5,936 nucleotides of DNA, taken from assembly GCA_009699025.1 (NCBI GenBank), contig WLOZ01000133.1, positions 1-5,936 on the forward strand. Reading direction: 5' to 3'. Positions within the stretch are counted from its first letter, which is position 1; each line of letters starts with the position of its first letter. The notes beneath the pieces are model-generated. The model saw only the letters and a list, made by a program, of their open reading frames with translations, ran no database searches and was not told the DNA's origin. Origin of the DNA: Actinomycetota bacterium (GTDB lineage Bacteria > Actinomycetota > Actinomycetes > S36-B12 > CAIYMF01). Shown here piece after piece: positions 1-5,832 of the stretch. The position numbers were made by a program, and so were the translations under genes.

Positions 1-190
1 CCTGACGAGTACAAGCTCGCAGGGGAAAGCGGGGATGCGGAAGCAGTCCATGGTTGTGACGGCTGCTGCAACTTAGCTGTAATAGGGGTTTGACCAGCTC
101 GGCGCCAAACTTCAATAGCGCTGCCCTCACGCCACCATTTGTACAGATCGAGGAGAAGTTTGGGACACTCTCAAACTGGTAACACTTCAT
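1..190 (-). CDS. Possible N-terminal part of an unrecognised protein, running off the left edge
   Basis: An ATG at 190-188 opens a - strand frame with no stop through to the left edge, about 63 codons, beginning MKCYQFESVPNF. I do not recognise the protein. Its composition is protein-like, with few Arg runs, but third-position GC is lower than in the genes to the right and no clear ribosome binding site precedes the ATG. A competing + strand frame is open from base 1 to a TGA at 91-93 and ends in Cys-Asp-Gly-Cys-Cys followed by a short hydrophobic tail. It could instead be the 3' end of an upstream gene. Only one of the two is likely to be real. The start codon lies inside the decayed copy of the repeat found at 5788-5817, which adds doubt. 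Confidence 0.25.
   Translation of the reverse strand, partial: MKCYQFESVPNFSSICTNGGVRAALLKFGAELVKPLLQLSCSSRHNHGLLPHPRFPLRACTRQ
157..177. repeat. Short inverted repeat (hairpin)
   Basis: AGTTTG at 157-162 is the reverse complement of CAAACT at 172-177. Inside, GA (164-165) can pair with TC (169-170), leaving a 3-base loop and one G-T opposition (163/171). It sits directly beside the repeat at 176-198. Its role is unknown. It could be a weak hairpin or a protein-binding site. Confidence 0.4.
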
Positions 191-198
191 CGAAAGTG
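176..198. repeat. Decayed copy of the palindrome found at 5788-5817
   Basis: The left arm CTGGTAACACTT (176-187) matches all 12 bases of the arm of the intact palindrome near the right end. It is followed by a spacer of the same length, 6 bases, also beginning CA. The right arm keeps only AAGTG (194-198) and then diverges. A second small stem, CATCG/CGATG (188-192 and 199-203), overlaps it. The conserved arm and spacer length suggest a shared origin or a shared binding protein rather than chance. Confidence 0.5.
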
Positions 199-279
199 CG
201 ATGAGGCGGCAGTAAGACAGCTGCGCCGTAGAGAGCTGTCCTTTGTGCAGCGCGTGCTGTTTCGGAGCCTCCGTGAACG

Positions 280-717
280 GTGGGCTGCATGTACCAACGC
301 CTGCTCACGCCAACCGAGAAGTACGCCGATCCGCGTGTGCTCGTGGTCGATGGCAGAGCAGCACGCTGGCTGGAACGTGCCAGTCGCATCGCTCGTACGA
401 TCGACGGGCGGTGGAAGGTCGGCTGCGTCATCGTTCGCGGTGGGCGAGTGCTCGCTGCTGCGGCGAACTCTCAACGCAATGACCCATCCGTGCTCGACAA
501 GGACCTCTGGCACATCAGCGTGCATGCAGAGATCGCAGCACTTCGACTTGCCGGGAACGCGCGTGGCGCCACGGCGTATGTTGCGCGTGTTGGGCGAGAC
601 GGTGCTGTCCGTCACGCTCAGCCGTGTGTGCGTTGCCAGCTCGCTTTGGACGAGGCCGGTGTCCGCGTCGTCTGGACTAGCGACCCGAGCTATGTCGCAT
701 CACGAATCAACAGATAG
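280..717 (+). CDS. Cytidine/deoxycytidylate deaminase-fold zinc enzyme
   Basis: This 145-residue protein carries both halves of the cytidine-deaminase-superfamily zinc site. HAE is at residues 82-84, in the context VHAEIAAL, where His binds zinc and Glu is the proton shuttle. PCVRC is at 115-119, with Cys116 and Cys119 completing the site. Family members hydrolytically deaminate cytidine, dCMP, guanine or tRNA adenosine. HAEI resembles TadA-type enzymes, but the N-terminal part is not a clear TadA match, so the substrate is open. The length fits a single catalytic domain. No signal peptide is visible, so it is expected in the cytoplasm. An in-frame TGA at 274-276 limits the start to GTG 280 (GGAG 12 bases upstream) or ATG 289 (142 residues). 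The next gene starts 66 bases downstream on the same strand, so co-transcription is possible. Confidence 0.82.
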   Translation: MGCMYQRLLTPTEKYADPRVLVVDGRAARWLERASRIARTIDGRWKVGCVIVRGGRVLAAAANSQRNDPSVLDKDLWHISVHAEIAALRLAGNARGATAYVARVGRDGAVRHAQPCVRCQLALDEAGVRVVWTSDPSYVASRINR

Positions 718-783
718 CGCTCACTCAACAGCGCGTGCGAAGTGTCCCACGAGACCTCAGCGCGGTAGAGCTCGAGTCGGGTT

Positions 784-1605
784 ATGACGAGAGCTCGCCC
801 GCAACCCGCCACGCTGCTCGCACATCTCGAACAGGTGCTCAACGAGCGGTGCGCGGCGGCCGACACAGCCGGCACGGCAACGGTGCTCGCCGCAGTCGTT
901 CCACTCCTCGAGCACCTCCCACCGAAGAAGGGCAGGCTCGGCCTGTGCAACTCCACTCTCGCATGGTCGAAGGTGTGGGCGCCGAAGCTCGCACCCCTTG
1001 GCCGTTGCGATCCGAAGGACCCGTGCCCGGCCTGCCGCCGGCTCGAACCGTGCCCGCTCGACACCTGGTTCGACGCGGTCGCGACGGTGGCGCTCGGCGA
1101 CCCTGACCGCTACGCCCGCGGATTCTTCGAGACCACCGGCCGCGAGGCCGGCACCGGCGCGTACACCAGCTGGCTTGCCGCAGGCGTTGAACAACGGGTG
1201 GCCGACGCCGCGCTGTGGTGTTGCGTCACCTACTGGCGCCACGTCGGACAGGACGTGCGCGCCCGCCAACTGATCGACCTCGCCTGGGAGGCCGGTTGCC
1301 GCCACCCGGACATCGCCGATGCGTACGCGGGACAGCTCGCCGCGGCGGGCCGTCTCTCAGCGCTTGAAGCGGGCACCGCAGTCTGTGACGCAGCGTTCGC
1401 GACACGCCACGGCTCATCGCATGAAGGCTGGACGCGGCTCGCCTCGCGACGCAACCAGCTCGCTGGCCGCGCAGACCGGCTGCGCATCCGACCCTCGGGC
1501 AAGTTCGACGAGGATGGCAACCCGATCCCGGTGCGGAGACATCATCCTGCGACGCCGCGGCGAACCCGCCAGCATCGCTGCATCACCCAGGACCCAGCCA
1601 CCTGA
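784..1605 (+). CDS. Unrecognised protein with a four-cysteine (zinc-like) cluster
   Basis: I do not recognise this 273-residue protein with confidence. It has the strong third-position GC of a real gene. A Cys cluster of the form CX5CX2CX5C (Cys75, 81, 84, 90), rich in Pro and ending PCPLDTW, looks like a structural zinc site. Residues about 95-230 are Ala- and Leu-rich and probably helical, perhaps a TPR-like solenoid. The C-terminus (about 231-273) is basic and low in complexity. No membrane segment or signal peptide is visible. An in-frame TAG at 766-768 sits only 15 bases before the ATG, so the gene could be intact from 784 or the 3' remainder of a longer gene cut by that stop. A link to the C-terminal region of a DnaQ-like exonuclease is possible but is only an impression. 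It lies downstream of the deaminase and convergent with the S66 peptidase. Confidence 0.7.
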   Translation: MTRARPQPATLLAHLEQVLNERCAAADTAGTATVLAAVVPLLEHLPPKKGRLGLCNSTLAWSKVWAPKLAPLGRCDPKDPCPACRRLEPCPLDTWFDAVATVALGDPDRYARGFFETTGREAGTGAYTSWLAAGVEQRVADAALWCCVTYWRHVGQDVRARQLIDLAWEAGCRHPDIADAYAGQLAAAGRLSALEAGTAVCDAAFATRHGSSHEGWTRLASRRNQLAGRADRLRIRPSGKFDEDGNPIPVRRHHPATPRRTRQHRCITQDPAT

Positions 1606-1606
1606 T

Positions 1607-1628
1607 CACTCGGCCCCGCCTCCGAGTG
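1607..1628. terminator. Candidate bidirectional terminator hairpin
   Basis: CACTCGG (1607-1613) and CCGAGTG (1622-1628) form a perfect 7-bp stem with an 8-base loop. It begins one base after the stop codon of the + strand gene and ends 13 bases before the stop of the - strand S66 gene. The position between convergent genes is typical of a shared terminator. Neither strand has a T-run, so strength is uncertain. Confidence 0.5.
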
Positions 1629-1641
1629 GCGACCGGCCGAC

Positions 1642-2691
1642 TCAGATCACCGCACCCTCCACCAGTCTGAACGTCCTGTTGGCTGCGTCGAGTTCTGCGG
1701 TGACACCGAGGGGGAGGATCCATTGGGGATCGGTGTGGCCGAAGTCCATGTTGGTCACGATGGGAACGTCGCGGCCGCCGAACTGGCCGACGACGGTGTC
1801 GAGGATCATGTCGTCGAGTCGGGCCTTCTCGTCGTTGGTGTAGCCGCGTGCCCGACCAATGAGCAGGGCGGCGAGATGGTCGAAGACTCCCTGGATCCCG
1901 TAGTTGAACAGCCACGCCCGCACCTGTTCCACGGTCGGCTTGTCTTCGGAGGTCTCAAGGAACATGATGCGGTCCTTCCAGAACCGTTCGTCGGGCCAGT
2001 ACGCGGTGCCCTTCAGGAACTCGAGGACTTCGATGCACCCACCTGCGAGGCGACCGCTTCGCGTTCCCACCGGGTTGAGCCAGTGCCAGCCGTCATGTGG
2101 TCGTCGCTTGCCGACTCCAATCGAGTCGGCGTCGCTCCAGTCTGCGTACGAATCCACCCAGACCGGGTAGGACTCGTAGTCAAGTGTGGAAGACGGCTCG
2201 AAGAGGATCGAGCGGATGTGGGCCTCGGCCTCTGGAAAGTTGCCGAGTTGGGCGAGTCCGGCCATCACGCTCGGACCGTTGAAGGTGACGAGCCCGAGCT
2301 GGTGGCAGAACACGAGCGGTGCTGTCGTGTCCGAGTAGCCCATGAGCACCTTCGGGTTGGCGCGGATGACATCGGTGTCCAGATGCCGCAGGATGCGCGC
2401 AGCGTCGTTGCCGCCGATCGATGCGATGATCGCTCGAACCGATGGGTCGGCGAACGCCGCGTTCATGTCGGCGGCTCGGGCTCGCGGGTTCGCTGCGAGG
2501 TCTGACGGCGCCAGTCGTGTCGTCCGGTACTCGCGAACCTCAAGGCCGAAGCGGTCGCGCAACGTGCGAACACCAGCCTCGAACACGTGCGGGAAGACGT
2601 GCGGTCCTCCCCACGATGGCGACAGCACTGCGACAACATCGCCGGGCGCGAGCCGCTTCGGTTTGCTGTACTCGATCCGGTCAAGCCCCAT
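1642..2691 (-). CDS. S66-family serine peptidase (LD-carboxypeptidase / MccF-like)
   Basis: The 349-residue protein has the full S66 layout. The nucleophile Ser120 lies in LMGYSDTTAP, after the SIGGND segment at 91-96. Glu246 lies in MFLETSED and His319 in MDFGHTDP, giving the Ser-Glu-His triad of the family. Family enzymes cleave the L,D bond of peptidoglycan tetrapeptides during wall recycling. The MccF branch instead cleaves peptidyl-nucleotide antibiotics such as microcin C and confers immunity. Length and triad spacing are closer to MccF than to the shorter LdcA type, and Trp178 or Trp185 could supply the aromatic substrate contact known in MccF. No signal peptide is visible, so it should be cytoplasmic. 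An in-frame TGA 18 bases upstream makes ATG 2691 the only reasonable start, though its ribosome binding site is weak. It is the last of five consecutive - strand genes. Confidence 0.9.
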   Translation of the reverse strand: MGLDRIEYSKPKRLAPGDVVAVLSPSWGGPHVFPHVFEAGVRTLRDRFGLEVREYRTTRLAPSDLAANPRARAADMNAAFADPSVRAIIASIGGNDAARILRHLDTDVIRANPKVLMGYSDTTAPLVFCHQLGLVTFNGPSVMAGLAQLGNFPEAEAHIRSILFEPSSTLDYESYPVWVDSYADWSDADSIGVGKRRPHDGWHWLNPVGTRSGRLAGGCIEVLEFLKGTAYWPDERFWKDRIMFLETSEDKPTVEQVRAWLFNYGIQGVFDHLAALLIGRARGYTNDEKARLDDMILDTVVGQFGGRDVPIVTNMDFGHTDPQWILPLGVTAELDAANRTFRLVEGAVI

Positions 2692-2875
2692 CGCCCCAGT
2701 ATCGCCTCACGCCGCCATTGGACTGTCGCCATTTCGACCCGACCCAAAGGCTGTCCGGAATCCGCGGTCGCATACGTCCGATGCGGAGACTTGTTGGTGC
2801 CCCCTCGCGCACCATCCGCGCCCAGCGGCCTGCAGCACGCGACGATGACCATGCAGGGCCATCGCGTGAGGGCAC

Positions 2876-2890
2876 GCCCCGAATCGGGGC
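2876..2890. repeat. GC-rich stem-loop between the broken gene and the S66 gene
   Basis: GCCCCG (2876-2881) and CGGGGC (2885-2890) form a 6-bp stem with a 3-base AAT loop. A second small inverted repeat, GGAGA/TCTCC (2907-2911 and 2914-2918), lies 16 bases further on. Both sit in the roughly 250-base stretch 2692-2945, which otherwise shows no convincing gene. Reading on the - strand, they could end transcription after the broken gene or mark the leader of the S66 gene. There is no T-run. Confidence 0.35.
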
Positions 2891-2945
2891 ATCCACAAGA
2901 TGTAGGGGAGATTTCTCCACACTTCGTCCCCCCTTGCTGCCGAAC

Positions 2946-3460
2946 TCAGGCGGTGCTGAGCAAGACAAGGTCAGGATCGCGGGTAGTCATGTCCGACGTC
3001 GACAACAGCAGCACACGCTTAGGTGCCGGCGTCCAAGCAGGTAGTTGATCGAGAGCGGGGTACCTGTCACTGATACGTGTGGCACGCCAAGGTAGTGCGC
3101 GAGGCTCGAAGCGCCGTCAGCTGAGAGCGCTGTTGCCAGTGCAATAGGTACGTGTGGGGCTACTGGCGCAGGGTTGCCTACGTAAGCGAGCTCGGAGAAC
3201 ACGACAGGTTTTCCAAGCGACACCGCATAGCGTGCGACAAGTTCGGTTCAGGGTGAGAACGTCCCTCCTGTAATCACAACACGATCGCAGTCGTTGATGA
3301 TCGAGAGTTGCGAGACCACTTCTATGGATGCAGTGCCTTGCACCGGTTCTGGGTACGGCACTAGGTGAAAGAACGACGCTGCGTTCGTCTGCAGCGCAAC
3401 CGCGAGTGGTGTGAGGTGGTAAGCCCCGCGGGGTTCGGCAGTGGCTACGACGACTTTCAT
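2946..3460 (-). pseudogene. Broken gene, Rossmann-like protein (possibly glycosyltransferase-type), with an in-frame TGA and a frameshift
   Basis: The reading frame starts MKVVVATAEPRGAYH, the look of a first Rossmann strand. It runs to GGTFSP, meets TGA at 3250-3248, and continues in the same frame as TELVARYAVSLGKPVVFSE with clear protein character. The stop sits where Trp would fit (TGG to TGA). Near 3051-3064 the coding signal moves to another frame. Removing two bases from the CTCTCG run at about 3050-3055 gives GTPLDQLPAWTPAPKRVLLL, which runs to a TGA at 2948-2946. A further damaged continuation beyond 2946 cannot be excluded. The repaired product is about 170 residues. I cannot name the family; a GT-B-like N-terminal half is a guess. 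The start could also be GTG 3469, or lie upstream in the same open frame (to 3553). It is 115 bases downstream of the kinase and probably belonged to its operon. Sequencing error is the alternative explanation. Confidence 0.65.
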
Positions 3461-3483
3461 GGATCGCACAATGGGTGCGATCC
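3461..3483. promoter_or_regulatory. Perfect 9-bp inverted repeat abutting a start codon
   Basis: GGATCGCAC (3461-3469) and GTGCGATCC (3475-3483) are perfect reverse complements around a 5-base loop. The repeat touches the ATG at 3460-3458 of the broken gene. On the - strand it is preceded by the purine-rich run GGAAGAAGA, and its first GG would complete a Shine-Dalgarno-like AAGAGG. It could be an operator, or an mRNA hairpin that controls access to, or the distance between, the ribosome binding site and the start. Confidence 0.55.
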
Positions 3484-3575
3484 TCTTCTTCCGAACCAAA
3501 GGCATGACTCCCGGGCAGAGGTCCTTTGATGACGGAGCCTGGGTTCGCGTCACGTTGTGAGAGCAGTTGCTTCAG

Positions 3576-4496
3576 CTACAACCCAGCGTCTCTGCCTATT
3601 TCGCGAAGCACGGTCGCGGCCTCACCTGGCTCGGCGCCCATATTTGCGATGATCACTGAAGCAGCGCGATGACCTACCTGCACAGCGTGCTCGATAGCTG
3701 GCAGACTCAAGTCTTGAGGGTCGAGCGCGGAGAGCACGCCGGCCGCGAAAGCGTCACCTGCACCGGTCGTGTCACGAACGAGGCCTGGCGTCTCGACTGG
3801 AACGCGGGTGAGTACTTCGCCGTACTGCATCACGTGTGCGCCGCGTTCTCCGACGGTTGTGAGCATGAGCGGCACTTCGACGTCTGCTTCAAGCAAGGCG
3901 GCGTACTCGTCTGCGTTACCGAACACCAAGTCAACTGCCACCATCAGGGCCTGTAGGCGCCACGCTCGAGCTCGTACATGGCCAGCACTCGAGAGCGTGA
4001 GCGCAACTCTGGCTCCCGTTCGTTGAGCCAATGAGACGAATCTCTGTCCGGCAGGGGATTCGAGCGCAGGCAGGGTGAGCATCACCCACACGGGCCGTGC
4101 GGCCAAGGCATTCCATGCCGCTTCGACGGCCTCAGGGTCCAGGTCGGCTTCCCGCTCTCCATCGCTGCCCATGATTGAAGAACGTGTCATGCCTTCTACG
4201 ATCGTGACTGTCACGGGTGTCTGTCTGGTTGTCACAAACGACGCATTGACACCCTCGCGTACGACTGTCTCTCTTGCAGCGGCGCCTGCAGCGTCACTAC
4301 CGCTGGCAATGACACCTCCGACTCGAGCACCAAGGGCGCTGGCGACTGCAAGCGTGTTGCACACCATGCCTCCACGCCCTACACGAACCTCTCCCGGTAT
4401 CGCTGCGTCGATAACGACCTTCTCAGCAGGTCGCACGACTACGGCACTCACTGCGGTTGCCAGCCCGACCAGCTGGTAGTTGTCCGGTGTGCTCAT
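3576..4496 (-). CDS. PfkB/ribokinase-family kinase
   Basis: The 306 residues match the usual length of PfkB kinases, which transfer phosphate from ATP to a hydroxyl of a sugar, nucleoside or related small molecule. The N-terminal glycine motif is GRGGMVCNTLAVASALGA (40-57). FGNADEY (192-198) carries the N-x-x-E motif used for magnesium and phosphate. DTTGAGDAF (242-250) is PfkB signature 2, with Asp248 as catalytic base. One oddity is that the first strand reads VGLATAVSAVVV (10-21) and lacks the Asp that many relatives use to hold the sugar hydroxyls, so the substrate may be unusual. The ATG overlaps the stop of the upstream microprotein by four bases (ATGA), which fixes the start and points to translational coupling. 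The protein looks complete and cytoplasmic. Confidence 0.9.
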   Translation of the reverse strand: MSTPDNYQLVGLATAVSAVVVRPAEKVVIDAAIPGEVRVGRGGMVCNTLAVASALGARVGGVIASGSDAAGAAARETVVREGVNASFVTTRQTPVTVTIVEGMTRSSIMGSDGEREADLDPEAVEAAWNALAARPVWVMLTLPALESPAGQRFVSLAQRTGARVALTLSSAGHVRARAWRLQALMVAVDLVFGNADEYAALLEADVEVPLMLTTVGERGAHVMQYGEVLTRVPVETPGLVRDTTGAGDAFAAGVLSALDPQDLSLPAIEHAVQVGHRAASVIIANMGAEPGEAATVLREIGRDAGL

Positions 4497-4603
4497 GCTG
4501 GCAGTGTCGGCACTCCGTGCACGCAGCGAGGACGTACCTCGGAGAGGTTTGCTTCAATAGGAACCTCATCTCTCTGACCACACTTTGTGCAGAGTGCTGT
4601 CAC
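4493..4603 (-). CDS. 36-residue CCCH zinc-knuckle-like microprotein
   Basis: A GTG at 4603-4601 opens a 36-codon frame ending TGA at 4495-4493. It overlaps the methyltransferase stop by four bases (GTGA) and the kinase start by four bases (ATGA), so it fills the gap between them exactly. The product begins MTALCTKCGQRDEV and holds Cys5, Cys8, Cys27 and His29, a CX2C...CXH pattern able to bind one zinc. The rest is acidic and Pro-containing, not the Arg-rich type of a shadow frame. No own ribosome binding site is clear, consistent with coupling. The function is unknown; it may be a small zinc subunit or adaptor for one of its neighbours. The alternative is that the methyltransferase originally read into this frame, but a stop in this frame just upstream (about 4621) and the tidy overlaps favour a separate gene. 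Confidence 0.6.
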   Translation of the reverse strand: MTALCTKCGQRDEVPIEANLSEVRPRCVHGVPTLPA

Positions 4604-5451
4604 CAAGAAGGCTTCATCAGCACATCAGCCCGGATCACGATCCCGGCAGCGAACGTGCCGTCAGCGTCGCGCTGTTGCAGCAGGAGCCTCCATCGTTCTG
4701 CGTCTTCTTCGTTGATCGCACCGTCCGTGTGAGCGTGTGCGCCGTACTCGAGCAAAGGTGTGTGCGGATAGCTCTCTGCAAGCGACCTGCACGCGAAGCT
4801 CCACAAGCGACTCCCGGTTGGCACGAGACCGGCGCGCACAGCAAGCGAAGGGAGAACACCGACCGCCCACGCAGATGTTGTGCCACGTTCGCTGCGCCAC
4901 GAGAGCACACGCCTGGCCAGTTCGCGCTCGTGCTCGCCGTCACCCAAGTTCACTGTGGTTGCAGCGTTGAGCATGTTCACGACCACCACACGACCACCAG
5001 CAGCGCACAACGCGCCCAACTGCCGCAGTCCGCCAACCGGGTCAGGTAGGTGCCCGATCAAGCGATCCGCGATCACCACGTCGAAGAAGCGGTCTGACGC
5101 AAAGTCGTCCAAGCGTGAATGCTCGAGCTTCACGGAGCCACCGGTTCCGTCACCCACGGCGACGCCAGTACCGACCAACCGCTGCTCAGTGGCTCTGAGC
5201 ATCTTTGACGAGCTGTCGACGCCGGCCACGAACCCATCGGTTCCGACTAGGCCGGTGAGATGGGGGAGATGTGGACCTGTTCCGCACCCGATCTCGACAA
5301 CAGACATTCCTCTTGTGAGCTCACACAGGTCGCGCACTTCAGCACGGTGCTGTGCGTAGGCAGGGAATGACTCGTCCCTGGCTGCGTGGTATCGGAGGTA
5401 TCGACCGTCGTCGTCCAGATTGTCGAGGTCGACTACAGGCGTATCAGGCAT
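4600..5451 (-). CDS. Class I SAM-dependent methyltransferase
   Basis: From ATG 5451 the protein has 283 residues. Motif I, VVEIGCGTG, is at 51-59 and binds S-adenosylmethionine. The acidic residue closing strand 2 is Asp79 in GVDSSSKML, where it would hold the ribose. Motif IV, FDVVIADRLIGHLPDP, is at about 123-138. This is a stand-alone UbiE/Methyltransf_11-like fold of normal size. The N-terminal 45 residues and the C-terminal 80 probably shape the substrate site. The substrate cannot be read from the sequence. The same frame opens further up to 5553, but the extra 34 residues look like leader sequence, so 5451 is preferred. AAAGGA lies rather far upstream (19 bases), so the start is not certain. 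It is the first gene of the coupled methyltransferase-microprotein-kinase operon. Confidence 0.88.
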   Translation of the reverse strand: MPDTPVVDLDNLDDDGRYLRYHAARDESFPAYAQHRAEVRDLCELTRGMSVVEIGCGTGPHLPHLTGLVGTDGFVAGVDSSSKMLRATEQRLVGTGVAVGDGTGGSVKLEHSRLDDFASDRFFDVVIADRLIGHLPDPVGGLRQLGALCAAGGRVVVVNMLNAATTVNLGDGEHERELARRVLSWRSERGTTSAWAVGVLPSLAVRAGLVPTGSRLWSFACRSLAESYPHTPLLEYGAHAHTDGAINEEDAERWRLLLQQRDADGTFAAGIVIRADVLMKPSW

Positions 5452-5529
5452 GGCCGCAGTGTCGGAGCATTCCTTTGGCACCCGTGCGCAACCGACCACT
5501 GAAACGGACAGGCGTGCTACCTGGTCTGA

Positions 5530-5745
5530 CAGCCGGATACGCGAAGATTCCATCGAGCTGAAGAGCTCACAGCAGGGCCTTGGTTTCAGAGAGTTCTCAT
5601 CGACGGGACACTAGAGCGGCTACGCAGCATCGACGTCTGCGCAATCCTGCATGAGCACTTCCCTGATGTGGAGCCAAGTGCTCTACCGGATCACTTCTCG
5701 AGGCGCGAGGCGAGCCGCCTCGGAGCGACTACCGAGCTGCGCTGA
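5530..5745 (+). pseudogene. Open + strand fragment without a start codon
   Basis: Between the TGA at 5527-5529 and the TGA at 5743-5745 one frame is open for 71 codons. Its second half reads like protein, for example LIDGTLERLRSIDVCAILHE, but there is no ATG, and the only GTG comes late (about 5670). It could be the 3' remnant of a gene whose front was lost when the divergent methyltransferase operon arrived, or a chance open frame. This fragment occupies most of the otherwise gene-free stretch 5452-5832. No family is recognised. Confidence 0.25.
5706..5722. repeat. GC-rich stem-loop
   Basis: CGAGGCG (5706-5712) and CGCCTCG (5716-5722) form a perfect 7-bp stem with a 3-base loop, inside the end of the + strand fragment. 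There is no T-run. It may be a terminator remnant, or chance in GC-rich DNA. Confidence 0.35.
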
Positions 5746-5787
5746 TGCCGTCTGGCTCCTTGTACGTGGTGCTCGTCCCCTGACGCT

Positions 5788-5817
5788 CTGGTAACACTTC
5801 ACTTCAAGTGTTACCAG
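5788..5817. promoter_or_regulatory. Perfect 12-bp-arm palindrome, candidate operator
   Basis: CTGGTAACACTT (5788-5799) and AAGTGTTACCAG (5806-5817) are perfect reverse complements around a 6-base spacer. The palindrome ends 15 bases before an ATG with a good ribosome binding site (AGGGG, 5824-5828), where a repressor would block the promoter or early transcript. The spacing and symmetry suit a dimeric helix-turn-helix regulator. The arm recurs at 176-187 near the other end of the window. A transcribed hairpin is the alternative. Confidence 0.6.
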
Positions 5818-5832
5818 TTCATTAGGGGAAAC

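Noticed and set aside
1723..2505. Long + strand open frame of 260 codons antisense to the S66 peptidase
   Set aside because: It is a shadow of a gene with an intact catalytic triad and shows no family features of its own.
2692..2945. tRNA or small RNA gene in the gap before the S66 gene
   Set aside because: There is no cloverleaf, no T-loop GTTCRA consensus in place and no CCA-side pairing. Only two short stems are visible.
2442..3044. + strand open frame of 200 codons across the intergenic region
   Set aside because: It is very Arg-rich and overlaps the S66 start and the broken gene on the other strand, typical of a GC-rich shadow frame.
3248..3250. TGA read as Trp (altered genetic code or programmed readthrough)
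   Set aside because: The S66, methyltransferase and 784-1605 genes all end in TGA at natural positions, and the same broken gene also has a frameshift, so mutation or read error is simpler.
3461..3575. Second microprotein between the kinase and the broken gene
   Set aside because: All three frames were read. One is only a readthrough of the kinase stop, one is Arg-rich, and the third simply extends the broken gene upstream. None has tidy overlaps.
5690..5805. - strand frame starting GTGAAGTGTTACCAG (VKCYQ...)
   Set aside because: It is short, rich in Arg, Ser and Ala, and has no ribosome binding site. Only the repeated 12-mer makes it resemble the left-edge ORF.
5788..5817. Integron attC site
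   Set aside because: The arms lack the GTTRRRY/RYYYAAC core pattern, the palindrome is perfect and short, and no integron integrase is present.
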